Shown here: positions 8,626-14,663 of the stretch, in pieces
Layout: the number at the start of each line of letters is the position of its first letter
Position numbering within the stretch: the first letter of the stretch is position 1
Source of the DNA: Chloroflexota bacterium
GTDB taxonomy: Bacteria > Chloroflexota > Chloroflexia > Thermomicrobiales > JADLAZ01
Reading direction: 5' to 3'
Length of the DNA stretch: 14,663 nt
Assembly (NCBI GenBank): GCA_020849725.1
Contig: JADLAZ010000178.1
Location: forward strand, 1-14,663
Notes under the pieces: model-generated
What the model was told of the DNA's origin: nothing
The model's input: only the letters and a program-made list of their open reading frames with translations
Databases searched by the model: none
Made by a program: the position numbers and the translations under genes

Positions 8626-8670
8626 CCCTTTCCCTATGGGAGAGAGTTCGGGTGAGGGCGCCTTCGCCCT
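8626..8670. repeat. Degenerate CCCTCTCCC/GGGAGAGGG-type element with a second hairpin
   Basis: CTTTCCC (8628-8634) pairs with GGGAGAG (8638-8644) across TAT with one G-T pair. A second stem, AGGGCG (8655-8660) with CGCCCT (8665-8670), closes over CCTT. The first half matches the core of the perfect palindrome at 2240-2260, and the GGGTGAGGGCG that follows is a usual flank of this kind of dispersed repeat. It may contribute to transcription termination after the PTPS gene. Confidence 0.55.
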
Positions 8671-8733
8671 ATCTCCTGGCCCACTGTTCTCATCGCGCTA
8701 CTCCGCCCACTGGCGCTACTCAGCCTCCTCGCC

Positions 8734-8739
8734 TATACT
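8734..8739 (+). promoter_or_regulatory. Candidate -10 box TATACT for the ABC-F gene
   Basis: TATACT in the context CGCCTATACTTGG matches the other boxes of the window. Transcription starting near 8746 would give an unusually long leader of about 234 bases before the ABC-F start at 8980. No convincing -35 element is seen. Confidence 0.4.
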
Positions 8740-8745
8740 TGGCCG

Positions 8746-8979
8746 AGGATCAGTGGGAGGTTGGCGGTGATCGGCTAGCTCGATGATGGGTGGCAAGCCA
8801 GCCGGGTGCATCCCGGTCGGACTTCGTCGTCGCCGAGCAGCGGTCACAGCCACGCGCGCAGCATCGTATTCCCACGTCATCGGTGCATCACCGATCCCCA
8901 GCGCGCTCCTGGTTGAGCCGGCCCAGCGGCGGCACACCGGTGTCGCGACCGCCAACGGTCGCCGTCAGGAGGCGATTCC
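8746..8979 (+). promoter_or_regulatory. Structured leader of the ABC-F gene, possible attenuator
   Basis: Three hairpins can form: CCGGG/CCCGG at 8802-8816, a perfect 7-bp stem ATCGGTG-CAT-CACCGAT at 8879-8895, and a perfect 7-bp stem GCGACCG-CCAA-CGGTCGC at 8945-8962 that ends five bases before the AGGAGG of the ABC-F gene. At the 5' end a Shine-Dalgarno (GGGAGG, 8755-8760) precedes a three-codon ORF. CGGTGAT (8765-8771), which overlaps that ORF's start, can instead pair with ATCACCG (8887-8893) in the middle hairpin. Known ABC-F resistance genes are often controlled by ribosome-sensing leaders. No U-tract is present, so control would have to be translational or Rho-dependent. The function is inferred. 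Confidence 0.35.
8767..8778 (+). CDS. Possible three-codon upstream ORF (GTG ATC GGC TAG)
   Basis: GTG at 8767 is followed by ATC, GGC and a stop, encoding Met-Ile-Gly. GGGAGG lies six bases upstream, an ideal ribosome binding site distance. It would be the first translatable element of the ABC-F message. Such a short ORF can arise by chance, and only the well-placed ribosome binding site and its location in a long leader argue for it. Confidence 0.25.
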   Translation: MIG

Positions 8980-10677
8980 ATGCTGCACGTCACGAATCTG
9001 GGCAAGCGATTTCCCGACGGTCCGGTGCTGGAGCGCGTCTCGTTTGTGCTGGACGCCGGCGAGAAGCTCGGCCTCGTCGGCCCAAACGGCAGCGGCAAGA
9101 CGACGCTGCTGCGCCTCCTGGCCGGCGAGGGGCGGCCCTCGGCGGGGAGTGTGACGTTGCAACCGGGCAACCGTGCCGGCTACCTGGCCCAGTTCCCGGC
9201 CGCCGACCTGGATCGGACGGTCGGCGCCGTGCTGGCCACGGCGCAGCCGGAGTTGACCGCCGCACGGGCGGCGATGGACGCGGCGGCCGCCGCCATGGCC
9301 GACCCGACTCTCGACGCGGTGGCGCGGACAGTGGCCATCACCGCCTACAGCGCGGCCGCGGAGCGCTTCGAGACGCTCGGCGGCTACGATAGCGATTACC
9401 GCATCGAGCGCGTGCGGGCCGGGCTCGCGCTGGACGAGATCGCGCCTGACCGGCTGGTGGCATCGCTCAGCGGTGGCCAGAAGACGCGGCTGTCGCTGGC
9501 CCGGCTGCTGCTGGCCGAGCCATCGTTGCTGCTGCTGGACGAACCGACCAACTACCTCGACCTGCCGGCGCTGCTGTGGCTCGAGCGATATGTCGCGACC
9601 AGCCCGTGCGCGGCGATCATCGTCTCGCACGACCGGCGCTTCCTCGACCGCACCGTCAGCGGCATCCTCGAGCTGGATCCGGCCACGCGCACGATCAGTC
9701 GCTATGCGGGTGGCTACTCGGCCTATGTCACGACCAAACGGCGCGAGCGCGAGCGGCACACCGCCCGCTACCAGGACCAGGTCGAACGCGTCGAAACCGT
9801 CGAGCGCGAGATCGGCGCACTCAAGGGTCGGGCGCAGCGTACCGAGAGCAGTACGATCAACTTCCACTACCGCAAGGTGGCCAAGGGCGTGGCGCGTCGC
9901 GCCAAGGTGCAGGAGCGGCGCCTGCAGCGCTTCCTCGATAGCGAGGAGCGACTGGAGCGCCCGGAGGAGGCGAAGCGCCTCTTCCTGGCCGACCTCGGCC
10001 AGCAGGCACTGGCCGACGACCGCCTCGCGGTCGCGGCCAGCGGTCTGCGCGCCGGCTTTGACGACACGCTGGTGCTGGATGGCGTCAACCTGGCGATCCA
10101 CGGCGGCGATCGGCTGGCGCTGGTGGGTGCGAACGGCAGCGGCAAGAGTACACTGCTGCGGGCGCTGGCCGGCGACCTCGCGCCCGTTGGGGGCGTCGTG
10201 CGCTATGGGGACGGCGTCCGCCTCGGCTATCTACCGCAGGAGCATCACTGGCCACCCGACCAGGCCGAGCGCAGCGTGCTGGCTGCCTTTCGGGCCGGCG
10301 TGGTGATGCACGAGGATGAGGCGCGAGCCTTCCTGGACAAGTTCCTGTTCGGTGGCGACACCGTCCACCGGTGCGTAGCCGACCTCAGCTACGGCGAGCG
10401 AGCGCGGTTGGCGCTGGCCGTTCTGGTCGGCGGCGGCGCCAACGCGCTGCTGCTCGACGAGCCGACCAGCCATCTCGACCTGGACGCACTCGACCGAATC
10501 GAGAGCGCTCTGGCCGAGTACGCCGGCCCGCTCGTCGTCGCCTCGCACGACCGCTATTTCCTGGACGCCATTGGCATCACCGGGGTGCTGCTGGTGGGTC
10601 AGGGTCAGGTGCGACGCCTCGCTAGCCTGGACGGCTACGAGGCGCTGGCCACCGGCCGGGTCGGGCGCGTTGACTGA
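8980..10677 (+). CDS. ABC-F family ATPase (ribosome-associated, possible antibiotic-protection type)
   Basis: This 565-residue soluble protein has two ABC domains and no membrane segments, as in EttA/Uup and ribosome-protection ABC-F proteins, which bind the ribosomal E site. Domain 1 has Walker A GPNGSGKTT (34-42), signature LSGGQ (163-167) and Walker B ending D187-E188 in LLLLDEPTNYLDL. Domain 2 has Walker A GANGSGKST (383-391), signature LSYGE (469-473) and D493-E494 in LLLDEPTSHLDL. The inter-domain linker, about 250-335, is strongly charged and helical (KRRERERH...ARRAKVQERRLQRFL), matching the tRNA-contacting linker. Catalytic glutamates are intact in both sites. AGGAGG stands seven bases before the ATG. 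The long structured leader suggests regulated expression and a possible role in drug resistance, but subfamily and drug cannot be assigned. It converges on the LLM gene with a 17-base gap. Confidence 0.92.
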   Translation: MLHVTNLGKRFPDGPVLERVSFVLDAGEKLGLVGPNGSGKTTLLRLLAGEGRPSAGSVTLQPGNRAGYLAQFPAADLDRTVGAVLATAQPELTAARAAMDAAAAAMADPTLDAVARTVAITAYSAAAERFETLGGYDSDYRIERVRAGLALDEIAPDRLVASLSGGQKTRLSLARLLLAEPSLLLLDEPTNYLDLPALLWLERYVATSPCAAIIVSHDRRFLDRTVSGILELDPATRTISRYAGGYSAYVTTKRRERERHTARYQDQVERVETVEREIGALKGRAQRTESSTINFHYRKVAKGVARRAKVQERRLQRFLDSEERLERPEEAKRLFLADLGQQALADDRLAVAASGLRAGFDDTLVLDGVNLAIHGGDRLALVGANGSGKSTLLRALAGDLAPVGGVVRYGDGVRLGYLPQEHHWPPDQAERSVLAAFRAGVVMHEDEARAFLDKFLFGGDTVHRCVADLSYGERARLALAVLVGGGANALLLDEPTSHLDLDALDRIESALAEYAGPLVVASHDRYFLDAIGITGVLLVGQGQVRRLASLDGYEALATGRVGRVD

Positions 10678-10694
10678 CTTGCCCGGCTCCCACG

Positions 10695-11726
10695 CTACCG
10701 CCGCCAGTGCGGCATCACGGCCTCGCTGAACAAGCGCAGGCCGTCTGTCGACGGGAAATCGACGAACCACAGCATCAGGTGACTGACGCCGAGCATCTCG
10801 AAGGCGGTGATCTGCTCGACTACCTCGTCGGGCGTGCCGATCAGCCAGCGGTCACCCACCGCCGCCGGCAGCGGTGGCGCGTCGAGCGGCGCGTCACGCA
10901 CATGGCTGGCGACGGCCGGGTCGGCCGGCACGCGTGGCGACAGCGGCAGCGCCGCGATGTGGCGCAGCTGCTCGCGCACCGCCGACCGTGTCGGGCCAAC
11001 CAGCACCTGAATCTCCAGGCTGCGCGTCAGCGCGTCAGCGTCACGGCCGGCCGCCGCACAGGCCGCCGCTACCTGCGCCCATTTATCGGCATAGCCGGCT
11101 GGCGCAGCCGGCGTGCTGTTCCAGCCGTCGGCGTGGCGGGCGACCGCCGCCAGATAGTCACCGCCGCGCGCCTCGCCCAGCCAGATCGGCGGCCGTGGCT
11201 GTTGCGCCGGCGCCGGCCGGCAGATCGCCGCCTGGGTCTGGTAGAAGCGCCCCCGGAAATCAACTGGTTCGCCAGTCCAGAGCTGCTTGATCAGCGCCAG
11301 ACCCTCATCCATGCGGGCGACGCGCTCGGCCTCGTCAGGGAATGGCAGGCCATAGGCATCGATCTCGGCCCGGCCCCAGCCGGCATCGTAGAAAAAGATG
11401 AGCCGGCCACCGGACAGCGCGTCGAGCGTGGCCGCCATCTTGGCCGTCACCGCCGGCTGGCGGAACGGGTGCGCCAGATGGATGGTGCCAAGTTGCACGC
11501 GGCGGGTGCGCCCAGCCAGGACACTGAGCGTCGTCCAACCCTCCAGGATGCCGCCGTCGGCGCCATGGATCAGGTGATCGGCCATCCAGAGCGAATCGTA
11601 GCCGAGCGCCTCCGCCAGGACGCCGGCCTCGACCGCCGCCACCGGATCGAGCGCCGTCCAGGCCGGCGTCCGAAAGAATGCCGCGCCCGGGTTAGCGAAA
11701 CACGGGATGCAGAAACCGAACTCCAT
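10695..11726 (-). CDS. LLM-class flavin- or F420-dependent oxidoreductase
   Basis: This 343-residue luciferase-like TIM-barrel protein probably uses FMN or coenzyme F420 for an oxidation, reduction or monooxygenation. Family features in order are the N-terminal strand MEFGFCIPCF, ALGYDSLWMADHLI (40-53), the RVQLGTIHLAHPFRQPAVTAKMAATLDALSGGR region split around 76-108 that forms the cofactor pocket, FDAGWG-like YDAGWGRAEIDAYGLPF (113-129), and PPIWLGEARGG (179-189). Length is normal. GAGGAGGAG directly precedes the ATG at 11726. It has no operon partner: it converges on the ABC-F gene and diverges from the small CxCxxC gene. A perfect inverted repeat about 29 bases upstream could be a regulator site. 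The substrate is unknown. Confidence 0.9.
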   Translation of the reverse strand: MEFGFCIPCFANPGAAFFRTPAWTALDPVAAVEAGVLAEALGYDSLWMADHLIHGADGGILEGWTTLSVLAGRTRRVQLGTIHLAHPFRQPAVTAKMAATLDALSGGRLIFFYDAGWGRAEIDAYGLPFPDEAERVARMDEGLALIKQLWTGEPVDFRGRFYQTQAAICRPAPAQQPRPPIWLGEARGGDYLAAVARHADGWNSTPAAPAGYADKWAQVAAACAAAGRDADALTRSLEIQVLVGPTRSAVREQLRHIAALPLSPRVPADPAVASHVRDAPLDAPPLPAAVGDRWLIGTPDEVVEQITAFEMLGVSHLMLWFVDFPSTDGLRLFSEAVMPHWRR

Positions 11727-11754
11727 ATCTCCTCCTCTATCCGCACCGTGGCGT

Positions 11755-11769
11755 CGTCAGAATCTGACG
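11755..11769. promoter_or_regulatory. Inverted repeat CGTCAG-AAT-CTGACG, possible operator
   Basis: A perfect 6-bp inverted repeat with a 3-base centre lies 29 bases before the LLM gene start, in the 225-bp gap shared with the divergent small gene. The size and position fit a dimeric repressor site for the LLM promoter, but no clear -10 box is recognisable there and no regulator gene is nearby. Chance is a real alternative. Confidence 0.3.
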
Positions 11770-11951
11770 TGGTGGTCGGCCAAGCGAGCGCCAGGAGGCC
11801 CGCTTGCGGTCGGGCGATGGCGATACTGCCTGCACCCGTGGCACATCCCCTGCATTATGCCGTCACAACGAGACCCCGCGACGGCCACTTGGCCCGCCGC
11901 CCTCGCCTCTTTCAGCAGTCCGGCCGCGCGACCCGACCAGAGGAGACAGCC

Positions 11952-12206
11952 ATGCAGACCGTAGAGCAGACCGTGGAACGAAAAGACGCCGTCGACAACG
12001 ATATCGTGGCCCAGGCCGCCGAGGTGGCGACCGCCGCCGTGCGGGCGATGCTGATAGCGGCGCTGCGCAGCGCCACCACCTGCCGCTGCGCGAGCTGCCG
12101 TGCCACCGCGACGACGACCCACGCATGGGCCGCCGCCTACCTGCGCGTCGAACCAGTGAGCCTGGTGCGGCGCCAGCCGCCGCGTCTCCCCGGCTTCAGC
12201 CTTTGA
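11952..12206 (+). CDS. Unrecognised 84-residue CxCxxC protein
   Basis: I do not recognise this protein. It starts at an ATG with GAGGAG seven bases upstream, and its codons keep the G/C-rich third positions of the neighbouring genes, which supports coding. Residues 1-17 are polar (MQTVEQTVERKDAVDND). Residues 18-42 form an alanine-rich helix that looks amphipathic. Then comes TTCRCASCRAT (43-53) with three closely spaced cysteines, and a basic, proline-rich tail. There is no signal peptide. The C-x-C-x2-C cluster could bind a metal or take part in thiol chemistry. The frame stays open back to an ATG at 11817, which would add 45 residues, but that start has a poorly spaced ribosome site. The gene ends 11 bases inside the convergent permease gene. 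Confidence 0.5.
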   Translation: MQTVEQTVERKDAVDNDIVAQAAEVATAAVRAMLIAALRSATTCRCASCRATATTTHAWAAAYLRVEPVSLVRRQPPRLPGFSL

Positions 12207-13053
12207 GGCCGCTCATGGCGATGCCCTGGACGAAGAAGCGCTGCCCGATAATGTAGACGGTCAGGATCGGCAGCAAACAGATCGTGACGGCCGCCATCAT
12301 AACGTGCAACTCGGCGTTCATCTGGCCGGAGAGCTGGGCGATGACGAGCGTCAGGGTGCGCAACTCGGGTGACTGCGTCACGATCAGTGGCCACAGGTAC
12401 ATGTTCCATGCCGACAGCGCTGTGATGACGCCATAGGCCGTCATCGCCGGCTTGGACAGCGGCAGGTAGATGCGCCAGTAGATATCGATCGGCGTCGCGC
12501 CGTCGACGACCGCGGCATCGCCCAGCTCGGCGGGAATGGTCAGGAAGAACTGGCGAAACAGAAAGGTGCCGAAGGCGCCGCTGGCCAGGATCGGCAGGAT
12601 CAAGCCCTGGTAGGTATCCTGCCAGCCGAGCCGGGCGACGATGATGAAGGTCGGGATCATCGTCACCTGAAACGGGATCATCATCGTGCCAAGGTAGGCC
12701 AGGAACAGCGCGTTGCGGAAAGGGAACACCAGCCGCGCGAATGCGTACCCGCCCATCGTCGTGACGAGGCCCTGGCCGAGCACGATGGCGGTGGTGAAGA
12801 TAACCGAGTTGCCGAACGCCCGCAGCGTCAGCCGCTCCAGCGCCGCCGGGAAATTGGACCACATGATCGGGTCCGGTAGCCACTGGATCGGGTACTGGTA
12901 GGCCTGGCCCGCTGGCTTGAAGGCGGTCGTCACCATGTAGGCGAAGGGCGCCAGCAGGAAGAAGGCCAGCCCGAGCAGGATGGCGTAGGTTAGCGCCGCC
13001 GCGACAGCGGGTCCGAGGCTGGAGCGCCGGATGGCGCGCTCGAGCGCGGCCAT
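12196..13053 (-). CDS. Carbohydrate ABC importer permease (MalG/CUT1-like)
   Basis: This 285-residue inner-membrane protein is the second permease of a CUT1-type sugar importer. Six hydrophobic segments are visible, beginning around residues 17-42, with the conserved FKP after the first. The cytoplasmic EAA loop ELGDAAVVDGATPIDIYWRIYLPLSKPA (176-203) docks with the ATPase, which is not encoded in this window. The C-terminus QRFFVQGIAMSGLKG is the usual MalG-type ending. The start overlaps the previous permease's stop by one base (TGATG), implying translational coupling. An open frame extends upstream of the ATG only as a shadow of the first permease. It converges on the small CxCxxC gene with an 11-bp overlap. 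Confidence 0.92.
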   Translation of the reverse strand: MAALERAIRRSSLGPAVAAALTYAILLGLAFFLLAPFAYMVTTAFKPAGQAYQYPIQWLPDPIMWSNFPAALERLTLRAFGNSVIFTTAIVLGQGLVTTMGGYAFARLVFPFRNALFLAYLGTMMIPFQVTMIPTFIIVARLGWQDTYQGLILPILASGAFGTFLFRQFFLTIPAELGDAAVVDGATPIDIYWRIYLPLSKPAMTAYGVITALSAWNMYLWPLIVTQSPELRTLTLVIAQLSGQMNAELHVMMAAVTICLLPILTVYIIGQRFFVQGIAMSGLKG

Positions 13054-13982
13054 CAGTAATGCACCCACCGGCGCTGCAGTGCCCACTGCACGAGCGTGAA
13101 GGCCAGCACGACGACGAACAGGATGTAGGCCATGGCCGAGGCATAGCCCATCTGGAAGTAGCTGAATGCCGTCCGGTAAATATTGAAGACGAACACGTTC
13201 GAGGCGTCGAGTGGTCCGCCCTGGGTCATGACGTTGATCATGTCGAACGCGCCCAGCAGCAGACTGATCGTCGTCACGATCAGGACGAAGAACGTGGTCG
13301 GCGTGATCATCGGCCAGGTGACGTAGCGAAAGCGCGCCCAGGCGCCGGCGCCGTCGGTCTCGGCTGCTTCGTACAACTCTCGCGGCACGCCCTGCAGCGC
13401 CGCCAGAAAGAAGATGATGTTGAGCGGTGTGCGATGCCAGATGGCAGTCAGGATCAGCGCCGGCAGCACCAGCCGATCGTTGAACAGCCAGTCCTGCTTG
13501 GGAATGCCGAACAGTCCGATGAACTGGTTGAGCGGGCCGAACTGGTAGGCGTAGATCCACTTGAAGACGACGGCTGTGGCCACGCCCGACGTGACCAGCG
13601 GCAGGAAGTAGATCGAGCGCAGGAAGCCGGTCCCTGGCAGCCCGCGATTGAGCAGTACCGCCAGGAACAGCGGCAGGACGACCGATGCCGGTAGCGCGCC
13701 GAGCACGTAGATCAGCGAGTTCGCCACGACCTTCGGCGTCAGCGGGTCGCGGACGAAGAACTTGGTGTAGTTGTCGCCGGCGACGAAGCGTGGCGGCTCG
13801 ATGATATTCCATTCAAAGAAGGAGATGCCGAAGCCGAACAGGATCGGGAAGGCGGTGAATATCAGGAACAGCGTCAGGTTCGGGCCGAGGAAGAGCAGCG
13901 CCCAGCCGACCTGACGCAGCGCCTTAGACCGGCGCGCAGCGCCGGTGGCCACCGGCGCTGCGGCGGTCGTTCCGGCCGTCAT
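13053..13982 (-). CDS. Sugar ABC importer permease (MalF/CUT1-like)
   Basis: This 309-residue inner-membrane protein is the first permease of the importer. A basic N-terminal stretch (RRSKALRQ) is followed by six predicted membrane segments, the first being WALLFLGPNLTLFLIFTAFP (27-46). The EAA loop ELYEAAETDGAGAWARFRYVTWPMITP (202-228) contacts the transport ATPase. NVMTQGGP, before the final membrane segments, is typical of the family. AGAGGTGG precedes the ATG. It starts ten bases after the stop of the solute-binding protein gene and overlaps the next permease start by one base, so the three genes are one operon. Confidence 0.93.
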   Translation of the reverse strand: MTAGTTAAAPVATGAARRSKALRQVGWALLFLGPNLTLFLIFTAFPILFGFGISFFEWNIIEPPRFVAGDNYTKFFVRDPLTPKVVANSLIYVLGALPASVVLPLFLAVLLNRGLPGTGFLRSIYFLPLVTSGVATAVVFKWIYAYQFGPLNQFIGLFGIPKQDWLFNDRLVLPALILTAIWHRTPLNIIFFLAALQGVPRELYEAAETDGAGAWARFRYVTWPMITPTTFFVLIVTTISLLLGAFDMINVMTQGGPLDASNVFVFNIYRTAFSYFQMGYASAMAYILFVVVLAFTLVQWALQRRWVHY

Positions 13983-13992
13983 CGCACCACCT

Positions 13993-14663
13993 CTACTTGC
14001 GCTCCTTCAGGAAGGCATTGAGCGTCTGGTCGATGTTGGCGACGACCTGCTCGGGTGTCATCTTGCCGAGAATGATGCCGAGGATGCCGTCGGTGACGGC
14101 CTGGCGGAACGGGCCAGTCGAGTAGAACGGCAGGCGCGGCGGCGTCGTGCCGTAGGCGAACGAGTCGACGAAAACGGCGTTGTTGTACGGTGGACCGGGC
14201 AGGTCGCGCCAGAAGGGGCTGGTGTAGAAGCGCTTCATCGCCGGCACCGAAGCGTACTGCGAGGTGATGAGCTTCTGCCCATCCTCGGAGTACTTGAACT
14301 CGAGGAACTTCCAGGCCGCATCGGGGTTCTTGCCCTTCGTCGTCAGGGCAAAGCCGAAGGTGCCCATGCCGGTGACTCGCTTCACCTTCCCCTTGGGGAA
14401 GTGCATCATGTCAAAGTCATCCTTCAACTGCGAGCGGAAGGTTGGCACCCATGAGCGCTGCGCCGGCGCCATCGCCGCCTTGCCGGCGGTGAAGACGTTG
14501 CCGTGGTTGGTCATCGTCTGGATCAGCGTCGGCGGCGCGAACCAGCCCGCCTTGACCGGGTCGGTCAGCTTCTTGAAGGCGGCGATGCCCTCCGGGCTAT
14601 TGATCTCGCTCTTGCTCAGGTCGTCGGATACGAACTTGCCGCCCTCGGCCAGCACCATCGGCA
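13993..14663 (-). CDS. Extracellular sugar-binding protein of the ABC importer (3' part)
   Basis: The C-terminal 223 residues or so of a family-1-type solute-binding protein are in the window; the gene continues past the right edge, so the signal peptide and first lobe are not seen. The visible part has the features of the second lobe: FTAGKAAMAPAQRSW, a loop GMGTFGFALTTKGKNPDAAWKFLEF as in many sugar-binding proteins, SEDGQKLIT, and a final helix TPEQVVANIDQTLNAFLKERK. A methionine codon at 14658 is internal and not the start, because the frame stays open to the edge. It captures a carbohydrate outside the membrane and delivers it to the two downstream permeases. The substrate is not evident. 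Confidence 0.9.
   Translation of the reverse strand, partial: PMVLAEGGKFVSDDLSKSEINSPEGIAAFKKLTDPVKAGWFAPPTLIQTMTNHGNVFTAGKAAMAPAQRSWVPTFRSQLKDDFDMMHFPKGKVKRVTGMGTFGFALTTKGKNPDAAWKFLEFKYSEDGQKLITSQYASVPAMKRFYTSPFWRDLPGPPYNNAVFVDSFAYGTTPPRLPFYSTGPFRQAVTDGILGIILGKMTPEQVVANIDQTLNAFLKERK

Larger units (their letters stand above)
8506..8733. other. Repeat-bearing non-coding stretch after the PTPS gene
   Basis: No gene is visible between the PTPS stop and the promoter candidate at 8734. The stretch is mostly made of two palindromic elements, described separately at 8549-8584 and 8626-8670. Together with the ABC-F leader it forms the longest non-coding interval of the window (474 bp). Confidence 0.65.

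Noticed and set aside
8783..9154. A 123-codon ORF spanning the ABC-F leader and the start of the ABC-F gene
   Set aside because: No ribosome site at its ATG, no recognisable product, and it overlaps the ABC-F gene in another frame.
10387..10401. Non-canonical second signature LSYGE in the ABC-F protein as a sign of degeneration
   Set aside because: LSYGE is, as far as I recall, common in domain 2 of ABC-F proteins, and both Walker motifs and catalytic glutamates are intact.
10602..10694. Possible terminator between the convergent ABC-F and LLM genes
   Set aside because: The 17-base gap is too short and no stem with a T-run is visible around it.
10707..11950. A long plus-strand frame antisense to the LLM gene, running into the small CxCxxC gene
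   Set aside because: Its first 1.2 kb is a shadow of the LLM gene. Only the end after the Shine-Dalgarno at 11941 is considered coding.
13054..13812. An N-terminal extension of the second permease
   Set aside because: It is the first permease gene read in another frame; the TGATG junction and the MalG-type N-terminus fix the start at 13053.

Overview
The window is 14.7 kb of GC-rich, densely coding DNA with strong G/C bias at third codon positions. It carries thirteen well-supported genes, two of them cut by or close to the window edges, plus one very short partial gene and one small orphan gene. No rRNA, tRNA, CRISPR array, transposase or phage gene is visible. The gene mix (an RmlA-like nucleotidyltransferase with a beta-helix tail, a luciferase-like monooxygenase, an ABC-F protein, a sugar ABC importer, a Gfo/Idh/MocA oxidoreductase paired with a TIM-barrel epimerase, and a PTPS paralogue without its catalytic Cys) together with dispersed GC-rich palindromes suggests a free-living member of the Chloroflexota, perhaps near Thermomicrobia/Sphaerobacter. 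That placement is inference; no marker gene settles it.

Layout. Positions 1-42 hold the first codons of a leftward gene. A rightward cluster follows: a sugar-phosphate nucleotidyltransferase (231-1220), prmA (1261-2187) and rsmE (2307-3050), the last two being translation-apparatus methyltransferases that are neighbours in many bacteria; a palindromic repeat lies between them. After a 357-bp convergent gap with a 15-bp hairpin comes a leftward run read from about 8000 down to 3408: GNAT acetyltransferase, GT4-type glycosyltransferase (GTGA overlap with the GNAT gene), VOC-family protein, sugar isomerase/epimerase and Gfo/Idh/MocA oxidoreductase. Promoter-like TATACT boxes lie in front of the GNAT and VOC genes, so this run may be two transcription units.

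A QueD/PTPS-family gene (8086-8505) diverges from the GNAT gene. It is followed by a 474-bp non-coding stretch with two palindromic elements, another TATACT box and a long structured leader, then an ABC-F ATPase gene (8980-10677). That gene converges on a leftward LLM-class flavin/F420 oxidoreductase (10695-11726). A small rightward gene (11952-12206) encodes an unrecognised 84-residue CxCxxC protein and overlaps tail-to-tail with a leftward sugar ABC importer operon (solute-binding protein, permease, permease) that runs off the right edge.

The observations most worth following are: (1) the PTPS protein, with Asp exactly where the catalytic Cys should be, in a phylum reported to use PTPS paralogues with altered catalytic residues in folate synthesis; (2) the ABC-F leader, with a Shine-Dalgarno-preceded three-codon ORF and several perfect hairpins, which looks like an attenuation region; (3) the recurring TATACT box; and (4) the unrecognised small cysteine-motif protein.
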